Positions 32,958 through 43,817 of a DNA stretch of 64,000 bases are shown here, piece by piece. Where the stretch lies: NCBI GenBank assembly GCA_024699855.1, contig JAMPIQ010000003.1, positions 3,224,001 to 3,288,000 of the forward strand. Reading direction: 5' to 3'. The notes beneath the pieces are model-generated. The model was not told the origin of the DNA and did not search any database. It worked only from the letters and a program-made list of their open reading frames with translations. This DNA comes from Aphelenchoides besseyi. Its lineage: Eukaryota; Nematoda; Chromadorea; Rhabditida; Aphelenchoididae. Position 1 is the stretch's first letter, and each line of letters opens with the position of its first letter. The position numbers and the translations under genes were made by a program.

Positions 32958-34965
32958 ATGGAGACGACGGTAGAAGCTGAAAATGTATCAACGGAAGGGT
33001 CGGCAAATCAATCGGCATCATGTTGGACACGTTGGCGATCGTGGACGTGGCTTCTACCGGCTTATATCGTTTTCTTTTCTTTTATTAAAGAAGTCAAAGT
33101 CGGAGAACCATTTTTATTCAAGTAAGTTTCACAACTTAACTCTATAAGCATATTCGAATTGAAGATATCAAACCGAGGTATTGAATTTGACATCAAGTCA
33201 AATACGCTCAGTAAGTTTTTTTGAGTAATTCTAAGACTGATAGTGAAATTGCAGGAAGTGTATCCAAACTTTCCGTACAGCTATGCAATTGCTCTGATAC
33301 CAATCTTTCTGCTTACTGATCTACTTTTGTACAAACCGACAATGTTACTCGAAGTTTTGGGCCAAATTGGCTTTCGTGCTTCTCTAGTTTTTGGTGGATC
33401 TGTTGACAGTCAAATTTACGGTACGATCTCTTATGGTATTGCAAGCGCTTCAGAAGTCGCATTCTTTTCGTACATTTACGCAAAACTGGAAAAAGATCAA
33501 TATCGACGGTGGGGTTGATTGGAGCTGAATTTGACGCAGTTCACTTTAGACTAACAAGCTGGACGCGTGCGGGTACTATGAGTGGAAGAACTTTGGGTTA
33601 TATGGCATCTCAATTGATTATTCTTGCTCACTGGGGTGACTATCTAACCTTGAACATCATTGCTTTCATTCTCCCATGCATTGTTCTTGTGTTTTGCATT
33701 TTCATGCCTCGTGTTCATTGGAAACGGATGGTCGACAGGATGGTTGAAGCCAAAGGTAATTTCGGATCAATCAAAACTTCTCGAATACAATTTTAGCTCA
33801 ATCGAATCATTTGAAACCGAATAGTGTCGAAAAGAAGATGCCGCAAACTTATGGACAATACGTAATGAAACGAATTCGAACACTGCGATCAGATTTCGCT
33901 AAAATCTATCGCTCAACATATATCCGAAGATGGTCCTTTTACTGGGCATTGGGTACCGCGATGTCGTTGCAATTTGCGTTGTTATCGCAAACGCTGTGGG
34001 GAGAAGTTCAGACAAAGGATATGAAAGAAAGTCCGTTGAATGGTTTAGCAGAAGGTATGTTCGACTAAAATCAATGAAACAAACTCATATATTCTTGGTC
34101 TTTTATTCTTAGCCGTCGGCCTTAGTCGATTTAAAATCACATTAGAGTAACCGTTTGTCTCATCATTGCATTTATTTTAGCCGGATATACGTTTTTTGCG
34201 GCACTACTAATTTTGGCCTTGAATTCGTTTGCTCTTGATTGGGATAAAGTAAGAAAAATTAAGATGTTTTGATGGAAATTGTTTTCAGTACGGAGAAACC
34301 GCTTTGGTGATCATTTCGATTATTGATGCGATAATCCTCGTCATTTACTCTCAAGCACAATCTATCTACGTGATGTATGTGTGGTAGGTTATAGAGGTAT
34401 AGTAATCGTATGGTTCTTTGATTGCAGCTATATTGCTTATCGGTCTCTTTATCAAGTGATGATCACTATTGCTCAATGGAACATTGCTAACAAAATGGTT
34501 TGTGAATCCTATGGTTTGGTTTTTGGTTCAAACTCTTTCATCGCACTTATCATGCAATGTCTTCTTACCGTTGTTGTAACCGACTCTCGAGGTCTTGGAA
34601 TGGGAATTCGCGAACAAGTAAGATCTCTATAGATATTGTAAGCTAAAGTCTACTTTTAGTATTTGGTTTATGCGGGCTGCCATTTGGTTATTGCATTCAT
34701 TTTCTTCTGTTCAATTCTCTACACTCTTTTCCACTACTTTACTCGACGACCAAAAATTTCGGACACGAGCAAAGATCATGCTCATATTTACACGACAAAC
34801 ACTCCAACTTTGGTTACTGATGACGATGTTGAACTTAGAAAAGACGCAATTCGTGATGGTGTGGACATGATCGAAGATACGGACCCCGTTTCATCGACGG
34901 CAACATCCGATACGGAAGGCAGTGCAAAATCGGATACCGAAAGTGCAAACGCCGTTGAGGTTTGA
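32958..34965 (+). CDS. SLC19-family vitamin transporter (reduced folate/thiamine carrier type)
   Basis: Nine exons (32958-33121, 33165-33210, 33255-33508, 33550-33755, 33797-34054, 34181-34248, 34289-34380, 34428-34617, 34660-34965) sum to 527 residues, normal for the family. The sequence follows SLC19 proteins: the first loop (KEVKVGEPFLFKYQTEVLNL), IPIFLLTDLLLYKP after TM2, EVAFFSYIYAKLEKD, then an Arg-containing SWTRAGTMSGRTLGY helix. About eleven to twelve hydrophobic segments can be counted. The C-terminal tail is hydrophilic and Ser/Thr/Asp-rich. SLC19 carriers exchange folates or thiamine for anions at the plasma membrane. C. elegans folt-1 is a folate carrier of this family. Substrate cannot be decided from sequence alone. 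Confidence 0.9.
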
Positions 34966-35344
34966 ATTCTTAGACTCTCGAATTAGGTTTCGTTATTTCG
35001 ACTTTAACACTCAACTTCGTGCTCTTCGATTGTTTACGTAGATGTCAAATGCATTTCTATGCGTCTGATAACAAGCAACTTGTGTTCTTTCGTTCACTTC
35101 TATTTCAACGAGTACTTGCTGCTCAATCTTTTGTACATATTCATCATTGTTTTCAAACGCCGGTTCATTAACCGAAGCATATAAACGCTACACTCTTTAG
35201 AACAAGTTTATTATCATGGACATAAATTAGAAACAAAACAGTCGGACACAAACTAGTGACTGTTAGGATGTAAACTAGATTATTGAACAGAAAGAGGACT
35301 TAAATGTGGTGCTTGAAAGCACGTTCTTCTTCGACTGATTCCAG

Positions 35345-35986
35345 TCATTGTGGTGCAGCTAATCCGATGACGCCGCAAGCAGAACGAGCTCCGGCATTAC
35401 CGGTTTTCAACGATTCTTCTTTCGAACCACGAGTTCCTTTTCCCAAATCGTCTTCTTCGGCGTGAACAACCAAAGAACGACCGACGATGTTTGTTTCGCC
35501 ACTGAAATTGCGATCAAACTATAAATTTCGAGATAAAAAACACTTACGTCAACGAGATAAGATTGTCCGTGAACTTGAATTTGCACGAACCATCTTGTTC
35601 AACCTTCACATTTCCTAAACGATCGGTTATTGTCGTTTGTTCCTTTACGAACCCAAATCCCCAACATGACGATCCGAATCCTAAATAACATCAATTGAAG
35701 ACACAAAATCTATTTTACCTCCGGTGCGCCGTGAGTTTTCTTGTACGGATTGAAATGCGGTCCAGCGGAAGTACATCCATTGGTACGATCGCCGTATTGA
35801 TGAACGTGAAATCCGTGAAGACCGGGCGACATTCCGGTGAACTCGCCTTCGACTTGAACGGGACCATTTTTCTTTTCCTTAAGCTCCGAGTATCAAAATG
35901 AAGTTGTTGGGGGAACCTACTTGAGTGAACCAAACGGTTCCGTTCACGTCGTTTCCTTGCAACACGGCAACGGCACGGTTAGACAT
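35345..35986 (-). CDS. sod-1: Cu/Zn superoxide dismutase, cytosolic type
   Basis: The protein has no signal peptide and starts [16 protein letters not shown]. All metal ligands are present. The copper and bridging histidines are in GFHVHQYGD and [13 protein letters not shown], zinc His and Asp in HVGDLGN, and the last copper histidine in VVHAEEDD. The two disulphide cysteines (TNGCTSAG and SACGVIGL) and the active-site arginine ([10 protein letters not shown]) are kept. Five exons on the minus strand join in phase with normal GT-AG introns. It converts superoxide to oxygen and hydrogen peroxide in the cytosol. An upstream donor near 36310 suggests a 5' untranslated exon, and the frames there (36048-36461) are probably non-coding. 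Stop is TGA 35345-35347. Confidence 0.95.
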
Positions 35987-36818
35987 CGTAGCAGCTTCGA
36001 CCTAAACTTGGAAGGTTTGATCTTGAAGAGCGAAAACAATTTTTCTGTCAGCCAAAAAGCCGTTGAATTGCGAGCGAAAAACGACGACGAGCAAGAGAAA
36101 AAAGTGCGGACCACCGAGTTGTTTTGGTTTCTTTTATGTGCGTGTGCTTTTGCCATGGAGAACGCGCACGAACGATAAGCAATCGAAATGCACAGGTCGT
36201 TGTCGACTGACAATCGAAAGCACAGGGTCGATTTTCGTGGTACACAGCGGAGTTTGTGCTGATCTTGATGATTGAAAGTTGGGGTATTACGAGAAAAGTT
36301 CTCGGAAACATACCTTGAAATATGAGTGAACCAACTCGGAAAAGGCACCGAGCATCGAGAGCATCAATTAACGACTGAAAGTAGACCAAACGAATTGATC
36401 TCCGGGCAGAAAAAAAGCGACCAAAGTGATGAGAAACAACAACAACTGATGGCGAAAACAAGTCGAAACTGCTGCCACAAGAATCAATAAAACGATAATT
36501 CTGATGCGTCTTCTTCGCACAACAAGAAGTTCAACTGAATCCTCAATAACGTTTGTGCTTCAATCAAATGCTACAAGGTTGTGCAATCACTGTGCCAGAA
36601 AGTAATTGTATCTTGACGTACAAAAGATGTGTGCCAATGATGCTAATTTGTTCAAAAACAACAGAAACATTCAAATTTCGTTGTTTTTCTGAGATTGCGC
36701 CATCTAATTTGCATATCCTTTTGGATATAAAAACGAAGTTTTGGAACGAAATCTGCTCAGTTGTGTTTTGGTTGGATTCGTCAAGGAATTACTCTCTTGC
36801 TCTTTTTCTGTTTCAACG
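35987..36818. other. Intergenic region between sod-1 and a divergent secreted-protein gene
   Basis: The minus strand has an acceptor-like TTTAG just upstream of the sod-1 ATG and a donor-like GTATGT near 36310, so a 5' untranslated exon of sod-1 is plausible. Frames on either strand overlap and look non-coding. A TATA-like GGATATAAAA (36723-36732) lies about 90 bp upstream of the next gene. Confidence 0.4.
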
Positions 36819-37509
36819 ATGCGTTTTGGTCTTTTGATCGTTCTTGGTGTTCTTGTTTGTGTCGTTATGCCGGAGTTGGTAAGTTTCTTCTGTCCTACTG
36901 TCTCTCAATCGTCTGTTTACAGGGCTCTGCAAAGCGTCATCGCAGCTTGTCCGAGCGTGCTTCCGATCATGCTGAGCGCGTTGTAAGTTCTTGTGTTCCT
37001 TCGTGTTTGATGTCTTTTCATTTTAGCACAAGAACGTGAAGCATGGACATGGACATTTGCCAATGATGAAACGCGACCTTCATCGTCCAAAAAATCAACT
37101 CGATCGTCATCGCACTCAAAATTTGATCGGTGACGAGGATCAAGCTTCTGGGGATGAGGAATACGCTCCACGTCATGATGGCAAGAAGGCGTTCTACGAA
37201 CAAACACACTTAAATCGTCAAGATGCGGTTACTGCTGGCCATGCAGTTCATCAAACGACTGCCGATTCGCATGGCTCGGGAAGCGAAGCAACAAAAAAGC
37301 CCAACTTTTTTGAGAAAACCGCAAAACATGCTATGAGCGGCATAAACAACATTTTGGGCAATGAAGATGAGCATCACAAAGAAAGCACTGCCGGCCATGC
37401 ATCTTCCAATAAGAAACAAATGGTGGTCGATGCAAGTGGTCCATCTCGTCCGATTGTTCGCCGTGCTCGTCGCAATCATCGTCGTTATTCGGCTAAAGGT
37501 CGTGCCTAA
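36819..37509 (+). CDS. Secreted His/Lys/Asp-rich protein
   Basis: Exons 36819-36878, 36923-36982 and 37027-37509 encode 200 residues. The N-terminal MRFGLLIVLGVLVCVVMPEL is a signal peptide. The rest is hydrophilic: basic and His-rich at first (SAKRHRSLSERASDHAER), then KHGHGHLPMMKRDLHRPK and acidic DEDQASGDEEY. It ends in a strongly basic tail (RRARRNHRRYSAKGRA). Dibasic sites are scattered, so processing into peptides is conceivable. It has no cysteines and no recognised domain. Confidence 0.65.
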
Positions 37510-37696
37510 TTGGTTTGATTTCTCGCTGTTTTTTCTGTTCTTTTTGCTGTAGTCGTGTCATCTGTAGAATAAACTTTCTTTCGTACCCATTTGTCTTTGA
37601 AATGTTCGGCAATACAACAAGATCTTGGCAGATCAAGCATCAGAAGTGGGAGTAAGAACATACTGTTTGCTCTGTTGTGCATTCTTTGAACGTTTC

Positions 37697-38020
37697 TCAA
37701 TCCAAATTCCGCAGTTTTTTTTGAGTGTTCGCCTCGACCTTTGCTCCTTCTTGTTCAATCTTCTTATTCGAATTTAATCTGTTCACTTCTTGGTAGTTGG
37801 ATTTCAGTTGACAAATTCTGTCGATTGTCCTACCGCTAAAATGCCTTTTATAGTTCACCTTTTTGTTGTGCACCGTCTTCTCATCTTCGCCCTCACCTAC
37901 CACTACGTCCTTTTTGCAGACAATAGAGAGTTCGCGATCTCCTCCTTTTGCTTGTTTTTTCGTTAGAAACTTTTGGCACTTTTCGTGTAGTCGTGTGAGT
38001 TGTTGTGATGAAAGAAAATT
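37697..38020 (-). other. Long open minus-strand frame without ATG, possible 3' exons of an unseen gene
   Basis: The frame stays open for more than 100 codons (VCKKDVVVGEGEDEKTVH, then NYKRHFSGRTIDRI and VNRLNSNKKIEQEG) and ends at 37697. It contains no methionine. It is preceded by a strong acceptor (ATTCTCAG) that ends 49 bp beyond the NDUFAF5 stop codon. Phase does not fit a simple extension of NDUFAF5, and alternative splicing of the NDUFAF5 tail leads into another frame with an early stop. The composition is basic and protein-like. I cannot choose between a real terminal exon and chance. Confidence 0.3.
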
Positions 38021-38068
38021 CTGAGAATAACCGCAAAAGTTTATATCCTATTTGTACAACTGAAAACT

Positions 38069-39209
38069 CTACTCTTTTGTCTTTGAATTGGCTGGTGCAA
38101 ACTCCTCTGGTGACTGAACGAATTTACCGATCTCACTCAAAGAATGTGACTGTGATCCTCGTTTCGCTGGTTTCGGCATATTCGGTCCCGGCTTCCATCC
38201 AATAAAACTAAGGACTTGGAAAGTGCACGGTAAATGGCCATCCGATTTTCCGTACATTTCTTGATAGATCGCTTGTGCAGCAATCAACGTGTCACGACGC
38301 AATGGCGATCGACGATACGAAGCGTTGGACTCGGCCATTGACTGAAGATCGTAGAGAAGAGCGAAAAGATTCGGATAACCGATCTACAAAATGTTCTTGT
38401 TACTTGAAACTGAATATGTAATACCTCTATTTCTTCCAAATCCAAAGTTACCATATCGAAACCACCGCGATTCATCAAACTGCCGATGTCTTGTGGTTTA
38501 ACAAAAGGTGAGACGTGAGCAGCCAAACCACCTAATCGTTCCATTTCTGCCAATTGCAACGACACTCGAACTTCGTGAATCGTTTCTCCGGCCAACAACG
38601 AGCCGATCATTGCGCCGTCCGGTCGTAGAATCTCAAAACATCTTCGAAACCAACCGGGCAGATCGTTGATCCAATGAGCAGCAAGAGATGAGAGTACGAG
38701 ATCGACAGAGTTTTTGTGAAATGGAACATTTTCTTCATCAGCAACTATTCTCAGAGTTGGGAACTGAAAATGACTGCTAACGACAAATTTTTTTCATTTA
38801 AAAACCTCATCGTTTGGAGCTCCACGACTTTGCTTGACCATCTGATCGCTAATGTCGCATTGAATGAGAACTCCGACGTTCTCTTTAACCAAATGCGGAG
38901 CTATGAATCCGGCTCCACAACCCAAATCAACGCAGACGTCGTTGAATTTGGTCAAATCGAAAACTCGATCGGCAATTCGATATCCGCACTCTTCGCGCAA
39001 AGTTTGTGCCGCTTGGAAATCCGACGATTTCGCTGCCCAATTTCGTTGTCGACGTTTCATTTCCCGATCAAAGACCTAAAAGACAGCTGAAAAATGTTCG
39101 ATCATCAAACCTTTATGTTTCCGGGAATCGTTGAGGTTGAAGCATTTGCATAGTTGCGAAGGGAAGTTGCGATTCGAGTCAAACGACTTTTCATGTTCCC
39201 GCTTAACAT
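38069..39209 (-). CDS. ndufaf5: NDUFAF5 homologue, mitochondrial complex I assembly factor
   Basis: The protein has a class I methyltransferase fold. In mammals NDUFAF5 hydroxylates an arginine of NDUFS7 early in complex I assembly, at the inner mitochondrial membrane. The sequence starts with a basic, Ser/Thr-rich leader typical of a mitochondrial presequence (MKSRLTRIATSLRNYANAS). The family opening VFDREMKRRQRNWAA follows. The nucleotide-binding motif is CVDLGCGAGFI and acidic loop DISDQMVKQS, with a post-motif LVLSSLAAHWINDLPGWF. The C-terminal half (QVLSFIGWKPG) is also typical. Length is near the human 345 residues. Exons join in phase through GT-AG introns. ALG3 lies 200 bp upstream on the same strand, so the pair could be an operon, but no trans-splice evidence is available here. 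Confidence 0.9.
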
Positions 39210-39410
39210 TCTGTAAACTTCGAGAATACAACAGAAACCAAAAAAACTTGAAATAAGTTCAACTGTCAAGAGAAACAGCATTTGTGTTCGAAGATATTTG
39301 CGAACTGAGAATTTATTGAGCAAAAGAATTGCACTTTATAACTAATAACTTAATATCGTAAAAATAGACCAAGTGAAATGATAACACGTAACAATGAAAA
39401 AATAAATAAG

Positions 39411-41101
39411 CTACTCAGATTTCTGATCTTTCTCTTCCTTCCTCACTGATGTGTACAGAAGCCACGAAACAATTCCGAAGTGTTCCGCGAATAGCAAGAC
39501 AGAAGTGAGTGGACGCGGTGGATAGACGTTGTAAACCAATTCGATTCCAAACAACATCAATGCTCTAAATGTATAATTCAACAGGGAACTGGATTTAAAG
39601 TACTCACATGAAAAGCCAACCAATGATACGAATCTCAAAGTTTTTGAATTGCGGTCTAAATGTCAGTCATAACATTCGACTTCCTTTTGAACTTACACTT
39701 TAAAGTCGAACGCAATAGAGGCGTAAAGAAGATAGAAAAGTGAGTGATAGTACCAGGTGTAAAATTGAAAATGAATTGAACGAGCAAACACAATGCCGGC
39801 TAAATTGGCAGTGAAAAGAGCGAAGAGCACATCTGAAAGATTAACTGGTTTTCTGGATCCTATTAACTGAACAAACCGTGAACATCCAAATCGATATGCC
39901 GATTGTGTTTCACTGCGTCGTATGTTAACTGAATCAAATTTCCGTGTCGTCGAAACCAAGTTGTGAACATGAAAATGCAAAGCAAAGTAACATGAGCAAG
40001 AAGTAGAATCAAATGGAAGTTTGTGGACAGGAACAAGGACTCGTTTACAAATTGCCAATTCACAGACCATCGAAATTGGAATACCCGCCCCAACTCAAAC
40101 GCCCGACCAATGTATGCCAATGGATCGTAAACCAGAAACTCGAATCCAACTGCCAATTGAACCAACGCACAAATTGCAAGATGAGCGATCGTACGAAGAG
40201 GTCCATTGGAAAGTAAGAGAACGAAAAACAGTGCTGGTGCAAACAAGATGATGTTCATCTTCACAGAAACTGCCAAACTAAATTCCGTAGGAATTAAAAG
40301 GTATCGTAATATAGAAAGTTACCTATAGAATAAACATGCAATTGCAAACTGTTTAGATACCAAAAAGTTTGTAGAGATGAAAAATAGAAGCATGGCAATC
40401 GGATCGTTGAACAATCTCAACATGTAGATTGAGTGAATGCGAAATGACAAGAGAGTCATTACGATTAGAACTCCGCTACCAATCTGAATAGGACTATAAT
40501 CGTACAAATCAACTGAAACCAACTTTTCTCGAACGAGCGAAAAGAGCAAAAACCAACAACTGTGTTGAGACGTAAACACCAACGAAAATCCATTGAGCTT
40601 TTCGAACGTCTCGACCCTCATCAGTTATTTGATGTAACAAACTGTAAATGTGGAGATGTCCCGCTGGGTATCTACATCAACTTGATTACTCATATTGCTA
40701 ATCAAAACATACACCAAAGGTCCCGTATCTCCGCGTATTTTAAAGTAATTTCTTTCGCCGTTCTTGTAAATCTCAACCTGCTCCATATACGCAGTCCAGT
40801 CGATATTCGTATCTAAAACCAGAATGAAATTCATGAAAAATGGCAACTCACATTTTACGTTCTTCATCATGTACCAAATAATACCAATCTCTACTGCAAT
40901 AGCGATAGAAACCGAGAAAACATATCCAACCCAATCGTGAGTTACAAGTGTTCCAACCATCGCTCGGCCGTAGAGTTTCAGCTTTTCAGTCGATGTCAAC
41001 GTCTTGTTTTTTGACACAAACTGACTTGTAGACCCCAAAAGCGATGATGTTGGATCTCCTTTCACATTTCGATCGATCTGCCGAGTTTTCAACGGGGGCA
41101 T
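39411..41101 (-). CDS. alg3: ALG3, dolichyl-P-Man alpha-1,3-mannosyltransferase
   Basis: ALG3 adds the sixth mannose, with alpha-1,3 linkage, to Man5GlcNAc2-PP-dolichol in the ER lumen during N-glycan assembly. The sequence has many membrane helices and the family signature [17 protein letters not shown] segment ([14 protein letters not shown]). [17 protein letters not shown] contains the conserved donor-site region, followed by [25 protein letters not shown] and [12 protein letters not shown]. Nine or more exons join in phase. The join producing ARSRKIGSG uses a 40-nt intron and restores the frame. The start is ATG 41099-41101, just after a TTTTCAG acceptor, so a 5' untranslated exon is likely. 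It begins 67 bp from a divergent gene. Confidence 0.93.
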
Positions 41102-41168
41102 CTGAAAATTTGCATACAATCAATTTGAATCGGTGAAACGGGAACAAAATCATTTGTGTTTGATTCAA
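41102..41168. promoter_or_regulatory. 67-bp divergent intergenic gap
   Basis: ALG3 (minus) and a pseudokinase gene (plus) have their start codons separated by only 67 bp. Both would need a shared bidirectional promoter, or one transcript starts inside the other's first intron. An acceptor TTTTCAG on the minus strand abuts the ALG3 ATG, which suggests its transcript begins inside or beyond the plus-strand gene. No TATA box is seen. Confidence 0.5.
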
Positions 41169-42436
41169 ATGGACGCTACAGTCGAACACGAAATTACGGA
41201 GTGTGAACAAATGAACGAGAAAGCCGAACAACAGGAACGTCAGTTACCGTTGGTTGTTAACGGGATCCCGCATTTTGATCCCGGATACAAATTCAACGAC
41301 AAATTTGAGGTGAGAGACGAGACCACAAAGTTAATGAACCGATTTCAGATTGTTGAACGTATCGGATGGGACGATGGAATCGGAGCCACGTACTTCGTTC
41401 AATCGATAACCGATTTGCGTGCTTTAGAGCTTGTGATGCGTATTGACAATTTTCGTGACAAGGCGACTACTTTGCCGTTGGAAATCAACTTAATCAAAGA
41501 GGTTTGTTGCCGCAGAGTTTAACTTCTCATTTGAATCTTCAGGCAGAAGAAGAGAACAAGCATCAATTGTTCGCTCAACTCTACGGCAGCGGAACGTTTT
41601 TGCATTTCGGATGGTACTGCACGTATTTTCGCGGTGGCCCATCGCTGACTCAGATCGTCGAATTCATGCGCAGCAGTCGTTCGACTGGAGCCAAGTTCAC
41701 GGCTTCAACGGTCGGACGTTTTGCAGAGAATTTGTATCAAGTAAGTGCAAAGAATAGACGACAAAAGTGAACGCATTTTGGATTCTCGAATTTGTTCACC
41801 AAAAAGGAAATGTTCTATGTGGACTGAACAAGGACATGTTCCACTTCGATGGTGCCAGTCGTACGCTTTTCCTTAGCGATTTGAGTACAATTCTCCGCGA
41901 ACCGACTGAACAACACGGGATGAACGTAAAATGGAAAGGATCATTGCAATACATGCCGGTCAATTGGAACAACAACAAGATTCCACAGCGCAATTTGGAA
42001 GTGGAAGCGATTGGATACATGGTTTTGGAGTTTGCACTCGGAAGTTTGCCGTGGGATTCGTTGCCATCTGACGACTGTGTTGCGGAAATGTCCGCAATTT
42101 ATAACGCAAAAGAAACACCCGATGTTCTCACGGAGCTACCGGAAGAGTGAGTTTGTTCAACCTCAGGAACAAACTCAATCCGAATGTTTTAGATATCAAA
42201 AGTTCTTTCAAATGATCAAGGAGATCTCCGGTGCTGATGAGCGGTACGAGAGTTTGTCGAGTGTTTTGGAACAATGCAAAATCATTTACGAGCAGTTGGG
42301 CGGTTGCAAAGACTTGGACGAAGATCTGGATTTCGAACGTCAACCGCGCGACGACGAGCTTCCTCGTTTTGTTTTGGAGCGCGACGATTTGGAGTCGTTG
42401 AAAACCGCGGAAGAATTGGATACTCAAACCAATTGA
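41169..42436 (+). CDS. Divergent CK1-type pseudokinase
   Basis: Five exons (41169-41309, 41349-41501, 41543-41740, 41758-42146, 42193-42436) give 374 residues. The fold follows nematode CK1 proteins: an N-lobe with IVERIGWDDGIGATYFVQ, then FLHFGWYCTYFRGGPSLTQIV, ILEFVHQKGNVLCGLNKDMF, EAIGYMVLEFALGSLPW. The ATP lysine is replaced (ELVMRID). The HRD motif reads CGL and the following Lys-Pro-Asn is N-K-D. DFG reads SDL. It therefore lacks every catalytic residue. The tail is acidic (DLDEDLDFERQPRDDE). One problem is that the third and fourth exons are separated by just 17 nt (41741-41757, GT...AG), which is too short for a normal intron. The frame and length divide by three only with it. Confidence 0.72.
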
Positions 42437-43817
42437 ACAGATTTCTGCTTGTGAAGTGTTTTTAAGAAATAAATAACGTCTGTGAAATCAAGCGAATGAA
42501 ATACGAAGTAAAATTGAACTTACTTTTCTTCGGTGTTATCCTCGATTACAATCATAGGTTTGGAATAATATTGTCAAAAGTTGCGAAAATAAAACTATTA
42601 GTTAACATCGTTATGCCAAAGACTGCTGGTCGAGAACCTTCGTTGTGAAGAACGGCTGTTGGAAGACAATTCTTATATTGAATACATTCGCTTATAGTTA
42701 GTGCTTATGTTCTGATGTTCAAAAAACATCTTCGACAAATCGAATAACAGAAACGGTCTTGTCCACCACTTTGTTTATGACCGAAGATGAGCGTTTGAAA
42801 CTAATTGGGTTATGAGACGACTGACAGTTCGAACAAAAGTCAATGAACTTTGTTTTCTTCAAATTTGGGTTCCGAACGAACGTGCAGTTTCAAAGAAAAC
42901 CTGGAAAGTCAGGAATCAAACTTCTCGTTTTGGATCTGACTGTGTAATGCATTTTAAATTGTTTTACTTTGGGAGTGTAGAGACAATTCGAGTGTCTCTG
43001 TCAATCTCAACGTCCACGTTTGTTTTGGTCGAAAAACAAGTTCAACGAAACAAACACTCGTGAATAACCGTTTGAGTTCTTGTTGTTATCCGGAAATCTC
43101 TACAACTTTCAATCTCTAATACCCGGTTCGGAGTTCAAATACGGAGAAAGATAAACGACCAACGAGTTGATGGATGTCCAGAACCATCAGTCGAGTTGTT
43201 TTTCTTTTGATATTCACGCCCTTTCTCATTTTCTTCAAACCGCATTCGTGAACAGTCGGAGTTGCGGTAACAAATTCGCAACATTTGACGCCCACATCTC
43301 CAATTCCCCAATTGCACGAGCGTTTAACCGGCAATTTGCCCTTGACGGATGGACCGACGAAGATAAGAATTCGGCTATTTGATTCCAAAATACGCAAAAC
43401 ACGCCGTCTTTTTTGACTGTCTTTCGAAGTTACTGGTTTCCAATTAGGTTACGATATTCGGCTTCTAAGTTTCGTTTAATAAGCAGTTCACTCGATGATA
43501 ATAGTCGGTAGTTCGAAGTGTTTCTTCGCGAAGTTGTTATCGAGCGCTTAACTTCGCTTCTTGACCTATTGCTCCGGATGAGTAATCACTTTCCTTTGGA
43601 TTATTCGTTACGTCAAGTTGTGAGTTTTTGTTCGAGTGTCTGCCGCGCAGTTTGTGATGAAATTTGAAACGACAGATCTTCTTTCATCTTCAACAGTCAT
43701 CACTTTTCAGATCCAGTTCATCTCCTCACTCACAAATCAAAAAATATGCGCGAATTGGCTTCACGTTCTGATCGACCTGTTATCTTCTTTTGACTGTTAA
43801 TCGTCCATTCGAACACT
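42437..43817. other. Intergenic 1.4 kb, no supported gene
   Basis: A polyadenylation-like AAATAA (near 42470) follows the pseudokinase gene. The remaining frames, including 42812-43063 (plus) and 43116-43397 (minus), lack splice partners and recognised similarity. I see no RNA gene or repeat. Confidence 0.4.
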
